DNA of 54,842 nucleotides. It comes from Lysobacterales bacterium (GTDB lineage Bacteria; Pseudomonadota; Gammaproteobacteria; Xanthomonadales; SZUA-5). This document shows, piece after piece, positions 1 to 8,246 of this stretch (within the stretch, counting starts at the first letter, position 1; every line of letters begins with the position of its first letter). The stretch covers positions 1 through 54,842 of the forward strand of contig JABAQR010000034.1 in NCBI GenBank assembly GCA_019187485.1, in the 5' to 3' direction. The notes below the pieces were generated by a model. It made no database searches, was not told the DNA's origin, and saw nothing but the letters and a program-made list of their open reading frames with translations. The translations under genes and the position numbers were made by a program.

Positions 1-124
1 GCCTGCCGACGACGCTCAACCGGGACGTCGACAGCCTGCTGCCGATGAACTGGAAACTACGCGACGGGTAGCCCATAGCAGGTACGCCGTCGCGTTGCAT
101 CAATGGGGAACGTCGGACGGATAC
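1..124 (+). mobile_element. Right end of an IS66-like insertion sequence
   Basis: Bases 3-71 read LPTTLNRDVDSLLPMNWK..., the typical last residues of IS66-family transposases (the leucine-rich '...INRxDxLLPWNWK' end), and stop with TAG. The noncoding tail ends with 13 bases, GTCGGACGGATAC (112-124), which are the exact reverse complement of 54718-54730 at the other end of the window. Further inside both ends a CCATT block lies at the same distance. I read 112-124 as the outer part of the right terminal inverted repeat. Only the last 124 bases of the element are present. The family call rests on a short peptide, and the terminal-repeat call on direct base matching. Confidence 0.72.
3..71 (+). 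pseudogene. IS66-type transposase, C-terminal end only (cut by window edge)
   Basis: The open frame enters from outside the window and ends after 22 residues with TAG. The visible peptide has the LPTTLNRD and LLPMNWK pattern of the small C-terminal domain that closes IS66 transposases. Whether the full copy is intact cannot be seen. It lies 40 bases upstream of the terminal inverted repeat, the normal position for the last IS66 gene. Confidence 0.65.
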
Positions 125-296
125 GGCAGACGTTCCTCAACAACGCCTACGACGCGCTGATGGACCTGGCGGACCTGACCGGAGTGCCGCCGCGCACGAT
201 CTCGACCGCGAGCTCCGCCGACAGGAACACGCGTCCGGCGAACTTGGCATCGAGGTCATTCGATACGCACCAACACCAATGACCAGCGCCAGCCAT
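125..296. other. Flank of the IS, no supported gene
   Basis: Between the IS end and the stop codon of dctM I see no gene that can be defended. One plus-strand frame gives FLNNAYDALMDLADLTGVPP before drifting into low-complexity residues and a stop. That piece looks coding-like and could be the tail of a gene broken by the IS, but I cannot name it. Confidence 0.3.
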
Positions 297-1580
297 CTAC
301 CGATCCAGCAGCGCGAGCGACAACCAGGGCATGTACGTGATCGCCAGCGCGCAGGCGAACAGCAGCAGGAAGAAGGGCCAGCTCGCGCGGATGACTTCGG
401 TGACGGACTTGCGGAAGCGATAGCTGGCAATGAACAGATTCATGCCCAACGGAGCGAGAAACAGCCCGATTTGCAGGTTGGCGAGGAACAGGATCCCGAA
501 GTGCACCGGGTCCATGCCGTAGCCGGTGGCGATCGGCAACACCAGCGGCGTCAGCACCACGATCGCCGGGTAGCCCTCGAGCAGCATGCCGAAGAACAAC
601 AGGAACAGGTTCAGCGCCAGCAGGAACACCCACTTCTGGCCGACGTGCGCCTGCACCCAGTCGAACAACTGCGTCGGGATCTCGGCATCGATCAGATAGT
701 TGGTCAGCGCGAAGGCGGCACCCAAGATCAGCAGGATGCTGCCCACCAGCATCATCGCCTCGCGCACGATCTGCGGCAGCCGCTTCCATGTGATCTCGCG
801 GCGCACCAGCACGCCGACCACAAAGACGTAGACCGCGGTGAGGGCAGCCGCCTCCGAAGGCGCGATCCGCCCCGAGTAGATGCCTCCCAGCACCAGCATC
901 GGCAGCGGCAGCTCCCAGCGCGCCTCCCACAGCGCGCTGCGCGCTTCGCTGGTGACGAAACGCCGCTCCTGCGGCGGGATTGGCGGCGCGCGCGTGATCG
1001 CGTACAGCGAAAGCACGAGTAGCATCAGCAGGCCCGGCAGGATGCCCGCCAGGAACAGGTCTTCCACCGACACCGGAGGCGTGGTGTTGAGCTGCTGCGC
1101 GACGACCCCGTAGATGATCAATGGCAACGAGGGTGCGAACAGCAAGCCGAGGCTGCCCGAGGCCGTGACCAGCCCCAGGCTGAACTTCTCGTCATAGCGC
1201 CCGTGCAGCAGCGCCGGAAATAGGACCGCGCCGAGGGCCACGATGGTCACGCCGGAAGCACCGGTCAACGCGGTGAACAACGCGCTCGCGACCAGCGCGA
1301 CGATCGCGAGGCCGCCAGGCATCCAGCCGACGAGCGCCTGGGTCAGTCGTACCAGCCGCCGCGGCGCGCCGCTCTCGCCGAGCAGATAGCCGGCGAGCGT
1401 GAACAGCGGGATCGCGACCAGCACCGGCATCTCGCCGAGGCGGTTAATCTCGACCGCGACGATCGCCAGGTCGTAACCCTGGGCGTGGAAACCCATCAAG
1501 GCCACCGCCGCGATCAGCGCGAAGAAAGGCGCGCCAAGCAAGGCCAGCAGCAGGAGCAGCAGCGTGAGCAGCCAGATCAT
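297..1580 (-). CDS. dctM: TRAP transporter large permease subunit DctM
   Basis: Integral membrane subunit of a tripartite ATP-independent periplasmic (TRAP) transporter, which takes up an organic anion using an ion gradient. The protein is about 427 residues, normal for DctM, and almost wholly hydrophobic with a dozen or so predicted helices. It starts WLLTLLLLLLALLGAPFF and carries family signatures such as IPLFTLAGYLLGESG, the glycine-rich LTGASGVTIVALG and ASGSLGLLFAPSLP. I chose the ATG at 1580; an in-frame GTG at 1592 is possible. It is the last gene of the tatT-dctP-dctQ-dctM run. Unlike the other junctions, which overlap, it is separated from dctQ by about 300 bases. The substrate cannot be read from sequence. 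Confidence 0.93.
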   Translation of the reverse strand: MIWLLTLLLLLLALLGAPFFALIAAVALMGFHAQGYDLAIVAVEINRLGEMPVLVAIPLFTLAGYLLGESGAPRRLVRLTQALVGWMPGGLAIVALVASALFTALTGASGVTIVALGAVLFPALLHGRYDEKFSLGLVTASGSLGLLFAPSLPLIIYGVVAQQLNTTPPVSVEDLFLAGILPGLLMLLVLSLYAITRAPPIPPQERRFVTSEARSALWEARWELPLPMLVLGGIYSGRIAPSEAAALTAVYVFVVGVLVRREITWKRLPQIVREAMMLVGSILLILGAAFALTNYLIDAEIPTQLFDWVQAHVGQKWVFLLALNLFLLFFGMLLEGYPAIVVLTPLVLPIATGYGMDPVHFGILFLANLQIGLFLAPLGMNLFIASYRFRKSVTEVIRASWPFFLLLFACALAITYMPWLSLALLDR

Positions 1581-1878
1581 CGCCGGCCCCACGCGGTCGC
1601 TTTGGGAGTGTATTCACGCTGCGACCGATCCGGAGAGTCATGGGGCTGCGAAGGACGCAAAGAAAGTCTGAAGCAGCTCTGGCTCCCTTCGCATCCTTCG
1701 CGTCCCTTGCGGACGCGACCTCGGATCGCGAAACAGTTGCTTGCGCGAACGCCCGACACTCGGCCATCGCCGCGTAGCCCACCTTGCAGGCAACGCGGCC
1801 AACGTCGCGTACTGAAGCGGTTCGGACGGAACTCCCACGGAGTCGCCGAATGCGCAAGCGTGATCCGAATCGACGGCT
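1581..1878. repeat. Spacer between dctQ and dctM with an imperfect inverted repeat
   Basis: This 298-base gap splits an otherwise overlapping operon. It holds an imperfect inverted repeat: arm 1648-1662 (GCGAAGGACGCAAAG) and arm 1687-1701 (CTTCGCATCCTTCGC), with 13 of 15 positions pairing around a 24-base loop. The CTTTGCGTCCTTCGC motif resembles short dispersed repeats seen in many environmental bacterial genomes; that resemblance is from memory. I see no gene in the gap. Confidence 0.45.
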
Positions 1879-2358
1879 TCACGACGGGTGCCCCGCCGGT
1901 GCCTTCCCCAACTGCGCCAGCGCATGCAGGCTCATCAGCGCGAAGACCACGGGCATCGCCGCCAGCAGCCACCATGCGGGCACGCCGGCAAAGGCCTCGG
2001 TGGCGCCTTCGCGCTCGAGTTGCACGAGCGTCCAACTCGCCTGTGCGAGCAGCGCGCAGACGCTCGCGACAAAGAGTGTGACCACGCCGCGTGCGGAATG
2101 CCCGATCCAGCCCGTCAGCCGCGTCGCGAGCGCGTCGATGTGCAACTGGCGGCCTTCGCGGGTCGCCACCAGCGCACCCGCGAGCGCCAGCCACAGGGTG
2201 GTCGCGCGCATCAGCGGATCGAGCCACGCCGGCCCGCTGCCGGTCAATCGGAACAGCAGTTGTACCGCCGCCATCGCCAGCAGACCAAGGCCCAGCGTCG
2301 CCAGCAGCGTGTCCTCGATGCGCGCCAGCGCGCGCGGCAGGACGCGCAGCGCTTGCAT
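1879..2358 (-). CDS. dctQ: TRAP transporter small permease subunit DctQ
   Basis: Small membrane subunit that joins DctM in the TRAP permease. At 159 residues with four hydrophobic segments (around residues 16-36, 44-62, 85-107 and 125-148) it matches the DctQ fold. The motif R-E-G-R-Q-L-H-I-D-A between helices two and three is the family's conserved loop. Its ATG overlaps the stop of dctP (TGATG, 2356-2360), so the two are translationally coupled. The downstream dctM is not adjacent (see the spacer entry). Confidence 0.9.
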   Translation of the reverse strand: MQALRVLPRALARIEDTLLATLGLGLLAMAAVQLLFRLTGSGPAWLDPLMRATTLWLALAGALVATREGRQLHIDALATRLTGWIGHSARGVVTLFVASVCALLAQASWTLVQLEREGATEAFAGVPAWWLLAAMPVVFALMSLHALAQLGKAPAGHPS

Positions 2359-3341
2359 CAGTGACTGCCGCCGGCGGTCTTCGCGGTGTCCAGCGCGTCC
2401 AGCATCTCCACCGAGATCAGACCCTCGGTGCGCATCCGCGCCAGCGTGCGCGCGCCGACCTCGCGCCAGGCCTGCGCCTCGGCTGGCTGTGGCGCGACGA
2501 TCTCGATGCCCTCGTTGTGCAGCGTCTGCCGGGTGGCGACATCGTCTGCGACATTGAGTGTCTCCAAGCGCGCGAAAGCCTCCTCGACCGCCCGGACCAG
2601 GGCCCCGCGATCCTCCGGCGAGAGCTTGTCGACGGCCTTCTTGTCGAAGGCGAGGATGCCCACCGTGTACGAAACCGGCAGGTCGACCATGACCTTGAGC
2701 TTGGTCGCCCACTGGAAGGCGACCGCACCGGTGGTGGTGTTGCCGACGGTCTCGACCAGACCGGTTTGCAGGCTGGTATAGACATCGCCGAGCGCCAGCG
2801 AAACCGGTGTCACCCCGGCCTCCTCGAAAGCGATGCGGCCAATGTTGTCGCCCTCCGGCACCCACACTTTGGTCGCACGCAACTGCGCCTGGGTGGCGAT
2901 GGGGCGCGTGCTCATCAGGTAGATGAAACCGCCGCCGGTGATACCGGCCGCCACCAGTCCGTGCTGCTCGAATCCGGCCTTGATCTTCGGATCCAGCAGT
3001 GCGCGCACGCGGCGCACTTCGTCGAGACTGCCGAAGGTGAATGGCAGGCCGTAGACCGAGACGTCCGGGTACACCGACACCAGCTCGCTGGCGGCGAAAG
3101 CGCCGCCGTGCAACTGCCCGAGCTTGATCTTGCGCAGCACCGTGTCGCTGTTGCCCATCACCCCGCCGGGGAAGAACTTGAGTTCGACGCGGCCTTCGGT
3201 GCCCCGCTTGACGGCATCCCCGGCGGCGCGCATCTCGCGCATCCAGCCGCTGCCCTCGGGAGCCAGCGTCGCGATCTTCAGCGCGGCTGCCGAGGCGTCG
3301 GCGGCGAGCAAAATGAGGGCGATCAGTAGGGTGCGCGTCAT
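2358..3341 (-). CDS. dctP: TRAP transporter substrate-binding protein DctP
   Basis: Periplasmic solute-binding subunit that delivers the ligand to DctQM. It has 327 residues, with a signal peptide at 1-19 (ALILLAADASA-A), then LKIATLAPEGSGWM at the start of the mature protein and the FFPGGVMGNS and GLVETVGNTTTGAVAFQWATK segments typical of the family. The start overlaps the stop of tatT by four bases (3338-3341). Pairing with a TatT lipoprotein places it in the TatPT-type subgroup first described in Treponema pallidum, where the binding protein (TatP) associates with a TPR lipoprotein. The ligand is unknown. Confidence 0.92.
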   Translation of the reverse strand: MTRTLLIALILLAADASAAALKIATLAPEGSGWMREMRAAGDAVKRGTEGRVELKFFPGGVMGNSDTVLRKIKLGQLHGGAFAASELVSVYPDVSVYGLPFTFGSLDEVRRVRALLDPKIKAGFEQHGLVAAGITGGGFIYLMSTRPIATQAQLRATKVWVPEGDNIGRIAFEEAGVTPVSLALGDVYTSLQTGLVETVGNTTTGAVAFQWATKLKVMVDLPVSYTVGILAFDKKAVDKLSPEDRGALVRAVEEAFARLETLNVADDVATRQTLHNEGIEIVAPQPAEAQAWREVGARTLARMRTEGLISVEMLDALDTAKTAGGSH

Positions 3342-4192
3342 TCGAAGTAGTCCTTGGCAGAGGCTCGCAGCAACCGGGCCTGTTGCTGCGCGAGTGTGTT
3401 GAGCAGGGTCAGGCCGGGCTGACGCGGGTCGGCGGCAAGCACCTCGTCGAGCAGGCGGTCGTGCAGTTCGCGATCAAACACCAGCCGCGCGTAGTGGCGT
3501 GCATACATCACCCGCACCATCTGGTTGCGTCCTCCCGAGCGAGCCAGCGCTTCCTCGAAGTAGCGTTGCGCGAGTTCCGGTTTGCCGCCGTAGGCGGGCG
3601 GCAGCAACGAGTTCATCACACCGAGGTACAACTGACCCTGACCATCGCGCCGCCCGGGGTCGAGTTCGACCGCGCGCTCGATCACCCGCCGCGCCTTCGG
3701 AATCGCCGCGATCGCGTTCCAGTCGTCGGCGTGCGCCTGGATGTAGCCGGCCCAGGCGCCACCCAGGCAGTGCAGCGTGTCGACTTCGTCCTCATCGGCT
3801 TGCGCGATTGCCTGCTCGACTTCTTCGAAGCGCCGCTTGTCGATGCCGCACCAATCGACATCGACGGTGCAGGCGGCGCGCACGGCGTAGTCGAAGCCAC
3901 GTCGCGACAGCCGCTTCGCACGCAGCGGATCGGCCACGAAGGAGCCTGCATAGGCGCTGTAGAGGTCGGCCGCCAGGCACAGTCTTTGCGGATGCGCTTC
4001 GGCCTCGTGGTTGAGCCCGTCGAGCAGTAGCAGATAAGCCGGCAAGCCACTCGCGACCGTGTCGGGATCGTCGTGGTCGAGAATGCCGCCGGTCAGTTGT
4101 GCGCCGAGTTCGGCGGTCGCGCGATCGACCAGCGAAGCACAGGCCGACAGCACCAGCGGCACGAGCAGCAGCAGGAGGCGGCGTGTTTGCAT
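3338..4192 (-). CDS. tatT: TatT family lipoprotein, TRAP transporter-associated TPR component
   Basis: First gene of the TRAP operon. It has 284 residues, with a lipoprotein signal peptide whose lipobox LSAC puts the lipidated cysteine at about residue 18. The rest is helical, with a cryptic TPR layout (for example ERAVELDPGRRDGQGQLYLGVM and RYFEEALARSGGRNQM). TatT proteins form trimers with a pore-like cavity that bind the DctP-type protein; the role is proposed to be ligand relay at the membrane. That is known from T. pallidum Tp0956/Tp0957, and here it is inferred from sequence plus the four-base overlap with dctP. Confidence 0.88.
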   Translation of the reverse strand: MQTRRLLLLLVPLVLSACASLVDRATAELGAQLTGGILDHDDPDTVASGLPAYLLLLDGLNHEAEAHPQRLCLAADLYSAYAGSFVADPLRAKRLSRRGFDYAVRAACTVDVDWCGIDKRRFEEVEQAIAQADEDEVDTLHCLGGAWAGYIQAHADDWNAIAAIPKARRVIERAVELDPGRRDGQGQLYLGVMNSLLPPAYGGKPELAQRYFEEALARSGGRNQMVRVMYARHYARLVFDRELHDRLLDEVLAADPRQPGLTLLNTLAQQQARLLRASAKDYFE

Positions 4193-4588
4193 CGGGAGAC
4201 TTCAAAATGCGAAGGCCTGTCGCCGACGAGTCTACGCCAGCCTCACGACCGAATCGGCCACCATGGCTGCGAGCGCATTCCGCGACGGGCGAGCGATCAT
4301 CGTCGCCTCACCCTGGAAGCACCGGCATGATCGACGCTGGCCGCGATGGCGAATCCGGCACCACGGTGGGGCCGGCATCGGCCGACGGTCGCTGTCGACG
4401 TCGTCCGTGCCACTTCGCGATCGCCTCGTCGGCAGCGCTTGCCGTCCGACATGCGGGCTGTCATCTTGGGACGGTCGCGCATGAAAAGCCGTGATCGGGC
4501 AAACCCCGTGCGGTGCGCCCGCCCGTCGAAAAAGCGCTCACCCGTCCTTGCTTGCCTGCTTGCAACACGAATCCGCCGAGTTCGCCGC
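4193..4588. other. Intergenic region between divergent tatT and the DUF1244 gene
   Basis: About 400 bases with no coding region I can support. It must hold the promoters for the leftward TRAP operon and the rightward DUF1244 gene, but no convincing promoter boxes or operators could be picked by eye. Open frames here on the plus strand are arginine-rich GC shadows. Confidence 0.4.
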
Positions 4589-4924
4589 ATGCCCTGTACC
4601 GATCCCCTCGCCGACCCCGCCCACGATGCTGGCGACGATGCAATCGAGGCCGCCGCCTTCCGCAAGCTCGTCGCCCACCTGCGCGCGCGCACCGATGCCC
4701 AGAACATCGACCTGATGATCCTCGCCGGCTTTTGCCGCAACTGCCTCGCCGACTGGTACCGCGAGGCCGCGCAGAAGGCTGGCAAGGAAATGAGTCGTTC
4801 GGAAGCGCGTCGTCGCATCTACGGCATGCCGCACGAGGAGTGGCAGGCTCTCCACCAGACGACCGCGACTGCGGAACAACTGGCGCGCTACGAGCTGGCG
4901 ATGAAGCTGCATCCGAAGACGTGA
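4589..4924 (+). CDS. DUF1244 family protein
   Basis: A 111-residue cytosolic protein of unknown function. The core matches the DUF1244 family: EAAAFRKLVAHLRARTDAQN, then the block LMILAGFCRNCLADWYREAA, then the closing YGMPHEEWQ. The conserved pair of cysteines in FCRNC is present. Members are small single-domain proteins of about 100 residues. The ATG at 4589 gives the expected length; the frame stays open upstream but the extension is arginine-rich and unlike the family. It stands alone. Confidence 0.85.
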   Translation: MPCTDPLADPAHDAGDDAIEAAAFRKLVAHLRARTDAQNIDLMILAGFCRNCLADWYREAAQKAGKEMSRSEARRRIYGMPHEEWQALHQTTATAEQLARYELAMKLHPKT

Positions 4925-4984
4925 AGCCGGTTCCCGGTTGCTGCTTCCCCGCCGGAAAACGATGTCGGCGAAATCGGGTCGAAT

Positions 4985-5017
4985 GAAAAAGGCCCCGAGG
5001 TTTCCCCCGGGGCCTTC
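4985..5017 (-). terminator. Rho-independent terminator, mainly for the leftward secreted-protein gene
   Basis: Perfect 9-bp stem AAGGCCCCG (4989-4997) / CGGGGCCTT (5008-5016) with a 10-base loop. On the minus strand the second arm is followed by a run of T (complement of the A-run 4985-4990), as expected of an intrinsic terminator 28 bases downstream of the stop of the 5045-8146 gene. On the plus strand it could also end the DUF1244 transcript, but the T-run there is weak. Confidence 0.8.
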
Positions 5018-5044
5018 AGTCACCACGATGCCGCCATGGAACGA

Positions 5045-8000
5045 TCAGCCATCCGTACGCAGGCTGACGGTATCGACCCGGAAGGTCGTCGCCAGCGAGC
5101 CGTCGGTGCTGCCGACGAAGCGAATCTTCACGTTCTTGCCCTTGTGCGCCACGACGTTGTAGCTGCGCTGCACGTAGGTGGAAGCGCTGGTGGTCTTGTT
5201 GAGGTTGGACAGCGTGATCAGGGTGGCCAGCACGGCATTGCTGCTGGCGTCGACCAACTGCACCGTCAGCTTGTCGTAGGCGGTCGACGTGCTGGTCTCG
5301 CTGGTGACGATGGATGTGTAGAAGCTCAGCGTGGCCTGGGTGGCGGTCGCCGGGATCGCGGTCGACTTGCTGTCCACGGTTTGCGTGCTGGTGGTCGCGT
5401 TGACACCCAGGTAGGCGTAGCTGCCGCCCGTGTTGGCGTTGGTTTGGCCGGCCAGCAGAGTGTTGAAGGAGGTGCCGGTGTAGGCCGAGCGCGCCCACGA
5501 GCCGTCCGGCGCCGAGTTGGTGCTGGTGGTGATCGTGTCGAAGTTGCCGTTGGCCAGCTTCTCGGTGACCGTGCCGCCGCCACCGGTGGTCCAGGTGGCC
5601 GTGATCGTGAAGTTCACGGTGCCGGTCTGGTAGCCGTAGACGCGGGCGTAGTAGGTGCCGACGCTCGGCGTCGCGAACGGGCAGGACTCGTTGCCGGAGG
5701 AGCTGTACGGACGGCAGTCGTAGACGCTGGTGGTGGCCTGGGCGCCGAACTTGACGTGCAGGTCGACGTCGCCCGAGGCACCGCTGGTGGCGATGGTCAG
5801 GTTGGTCGCACCGGACGGGATCGCCACCGTGTAGTCCTTCCAGCTGCTGTTGGCGCTGGTGGAGTTGGTGGAGCCGGCCACGCCGACGCCATTGCTGAGG
5901 GCCGTCGCACCGGAGCTGACCGAGCCGGTGAAGTTCTGGCCGGTGCTGTTGGCGCCGGAGATGGTCACCGAGCGGTTGACCGGGCTGAAGGTGTAGCCCG
6001 ACAGCGACGGGGTCACCGTGTAGCTGCCGTTGGCGAGGCCGGAGATCGTGTAGGCGCCCGAGCTGTTGGTGGTGGCGCTCGCGCTGCCGGCGCTGACGGT
6101 TGCACCGCTGATGCCGCTGCCGCCGCCGTTGGTGACCGTGCCGGAGATGCTGTAGGTGGTCGTGGTCGCGGTGCCGGTGAAGTTCTGGCCGGTCACGTTC
6201 GAGGAGCTGATCGTGACCGCGCGGTTGACCGGGCTGAAGGTGTAGCCCGAGCGGCTCGGCGTGATCGTGTAGCTGCCGGCGGCGAGATTGGACAGCGTGT
6301 AGTTGCCGCTGCTGTTGGTGGTGGTGGAGACCGAGCCGGTGCTGACGGTGACGCTGGCGATGCCGACACCGGTGCTGGTGGTGACCTGGCCGGAAATCGA
6401 GTAGGTGGTCACGGTGCCGCCGCAGTTGCTGAACTTGAAGTCGCGCGCACGGGTGCTCCAGCTGCCGCTCGGACGGTACATGCCGATGGTCCAGAAGGTG
6501 CAGTCGTCGACCGGGTCGACCACCGTCTGGTGGTAGTCGCCCCAGCGGCCGGAGGTCTCGGCGGCGGCGCCGGCGGCGATCACGTTCTCGCCCTGGGTCA
6601 TGACGCCGAGGGTGTCGGTGACCAGGCGGCCGGTGTACTGCAGCGAGGCGTAGGTGGTCGGCGAGCTCGTGCGGGTGACGTTGTAGCTCATGCCGATGTT
6701 GCCCATCTTGTCGGTCGCCGCGGCGCCCATCAGATGGTGGGTGTTGGCATCGCCGGGGCTGAAGGTGCCTTCCTGGTGCAGCGTCCAGTTGCCGGTGCCG
6801 ACGCGGCGGATCTCGAACCAGCGCACGCCGGAGTCGACCGTGGTACCGGTACGGGTGGCATTCTGGTTGGTCGCGAAGGTGCCGACGATGGTCTCGTAGC
6901 TACCCATGTTGCGGTAGGTCATCAGGTTCAGGATGACCTCGCGGATCGGGTCGATCCAGGCGGTGGAAGAGCCCGGCTGCGGGACCGTGTCGAAGCAGTC
7001 GTAGCCACCGCAGGCCTGGGAGCCGGTCCGCGTGTTCTTGAACCAGCTGTTGAACTCGGTGATCTGGATGCGCGGCAGGGTCGCGATGCTGCTGTTGGCC
7101 GGCGTGTTCCAGTCGAGGTTCAACTGGTACAGATCGATGTAGTCGGCGCTGGTGTTGGCACTGCCGCCGGCGTGCGCTTCATCGTCGTTGTGGCGGGCCA
7201 GGATCTGCGCGCTGCCGGCGGGCGGCGTCGTCGTGCCCATGAAGGAGGCCGGGGTCAGTGCCTGGAAGCCGTAGCCGGCGAGTTTGGCGACGCTGGTGAA
7301 GCGCTGCGATGCACGCGCGGTGGCGCCGTTCAACATGTTGGCGCGGTCGAAGGCGTAAACCTTGGCGCCGCTGCCGGATTCGTTGGCGGTGCAGACGTAG
7401 GCGTTGTTCCACACGCCGCAGTGTGGGTAGTCGGGCAGCGCCGGCGTGGCGAAGCCATAGAACCACCAGCCACCGGAGACCGGGTCGGAGGTCTTGGAGA
7501 CGTAGGTGCACAGGCGGTTGGCCGAGGAGGATCCGCCCATCTCGAGCAAGAACCAGCGATTGGCCATGCGATCGAAGAGGATGATCGGATCGGACACTGA
7601 GGTGCGGCAGGGATCGCCGGCGGGCGCCAGCGAGGCGAAGGTGGTCGGGCCGGACAGCAGCGTGCCGGACTTGTTGTAGACCTTGAAGCTGGTGTCGGCG
7701 CTGCTGTTGATGCCGTACAGGATGTGGTTGGTGCCGACCTCGATCACCGGGTCGCCCGGGCTGACGCCGGTGTTGCCGTTGTCGATGTTGATGCGCGCGC
7801 CGCCGCGGAAGCCGGGATCGCCGGGGCTGCGCAGGTTGTCCCACAGTGCCTGCAACTCGCCGAGCCGGTCGGGCGCGGTGCTCCACTCGGCCGGCGCATG
7901 CGGCGAGCGCGCGTCGAGCGGGTGGTAGACGCGCCGGTGCGCTTCGCGGATCGCTTCGCCCGGATGCCATTCGCGCGCGGTCGGCAAATCGCGCAGATCG

Positions 8001-8146
8001 ACGTCGATGCTGACCGGCGTCACCGGTTCCCCAACCTCGACGCCATTGCCCGCGCCTGGGCGCGAGTCGTCCTGCGCCCGGGCCATGCCGCCGGCCAGGG
8101 TCAGCGCAAGGGCGGCGCCCAGGACCAGATGCTTGTTGACCTTCAT
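5045..8146 (-). CDS. Large secreted multi-domain protein with two carboxypeptidase-regulatory-like domains and a PPC domain
   Basis: Exported protein of 1033 residues. It has a signal peptide at 1-23 ending ARA-Q. An N-terminal part of about 550 residues has no recognised catalytic motif and contains many aromatic, beta-propeller-like strands (DPIILFDRMANRWFLLEMG). It is followed by two tandem carboxypeptidase-regulatory-like (Ig-type) domains of 83 residues, each ending SPVNR.VTIS...TGQNFTG, then a PPC (bacterial pre-peptidase C-terminal) domain (SGDVDLHVKFG...GTYYARVYGY) and a C-terminal jelly-roll-like region of about 150 residues. PPC domains usually accompany secreted peptidases, but no peptidase motif is visible, so I do not call it one. 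The start is the ATG at 8146, eight bases after GGGGG. Terminator at 4985-5017. Confidence 0.82.
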   Translation of the reverse strand: MKVNKHLVLGAALALTLAGGMARAQDDSRPGAGNGVEVGEPVTPVSIDVDLRDLPTAREWHPGEAIREAHRRVYHPLDARSPHAPAEWSTAPDRLGELQALWDNLRSPGDPGFRGGARINIDNGNTGVSPGDPVIEVGTNHILYGINSSADTSFKVYNKSGTLLSGPTTFASLAPAGDPCRTSVSDPIILFDRMANRWFLLEMGGSSSANRLCTYVSKTSDPVSGGWWFYGFATPALPDYPHCGVWNNAYVCTANESGSGAKVYAFDRANMLNGATARASQRFTSVAKLAGYGFQALTPASFMGTTTPPAGSAQILARHNDDEAHAGGSANTSADYIDLYQLNLDWNTPANSSIATLPRIQITEFNSWFKNTRTGSQACGGYDCFDTVPQPGSSTAWIDPIREVILNLMTYRNMGSYETIVGTFATNQNATRTGTTVDSGVRWFEIRRVGTGNWTLHQEGTFSPGDANTHHLMGAAATDKMGNIGMSYNVTRTSSPTTYASLQYTGRLVTDTLGVMTQGENVIAAGAAAETSGRWGDYHQTVVDPVDDCTFWTIGMYRPSGSWSTRARDFKFSNCGGTVTTYSISGQVTTSTGVGIASVTVSTGSVSTTTNSSGNYTLSNLAAGSYTITPSRSGYTFSPVNRAVTISSSNVTGQNFTGTATTTTYSISGTVTNGGGSGISGATVSAGSASATTNSSGAYTISGLANGSYTVTPSLSGYTFSPVNRSVTISGANSTGQNFTGSVSSGATALSNGVGVAGSTNSTSANSSWKDYTVAIPSGATNLTIATSGASGDVDLHVKFGAQATTSVYDCRPYSSSGNESCPFATPSVGTYYARVYGYQTGTVNFTITATWTTGGGGTVTEKLANGNFDTITTSTNSAPDGSWARSAYTGTSFNTLLAGQTNANTGGSYAYLGVNATTSTQTVDSKSTAIPATATQATLSFYTSIVTSETSTSTAYDKLTVQLVDASSNAVLATLITLSNLNKTTSASTYVQRSYNVVAHKGKNVKIRFVGSTDGSLATTFRVDTVSLRTDG
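5925..6403 (-). repeat. Two tandem in-gene repeats encoding carboxypeptidase-regulatory-like domains
   Basis: Two units with a period of 249 bases (83 codons), at about 6170-6403 and 5925-6154, inside the 5045-8146 gene. The bases are also highly alike (for example GCGGTTGACCGGGCTGAAGG in both), so the duplication is recent or maintained by recombination. Unit boundaries were set at the YSISG start and the QNFTG end. Confidence 0.75.
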
Positions 8147-8246
8147 GATTCGATTCCCCCAATAGTGTGTGCTGATGCTCGTAGCGGACGGCCCCTCGCC
8201 GTCGATCATGGTCCCTGGGCGTGTTCCATCGAGGCTCCCATCCCGA

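Noticed and set aside
5036..7600. A plus-strand open frame of about 850 codons opposite the large secreted protein gene
   Set aside because: Gly/Ala/Val/Arg-rich shadow frame produced by the Ser/Thr/Gly-rich codons of the true gene; no signal or domain.
5045..8146. Metallopeptidase or subtilase call for the large secreted protein
   Set aside because: PPC and regulatory-like domains suggest it, but no HExxH or Ser/His/Asp motif is found in the N-terminal part. It also lacks the GFE ending.
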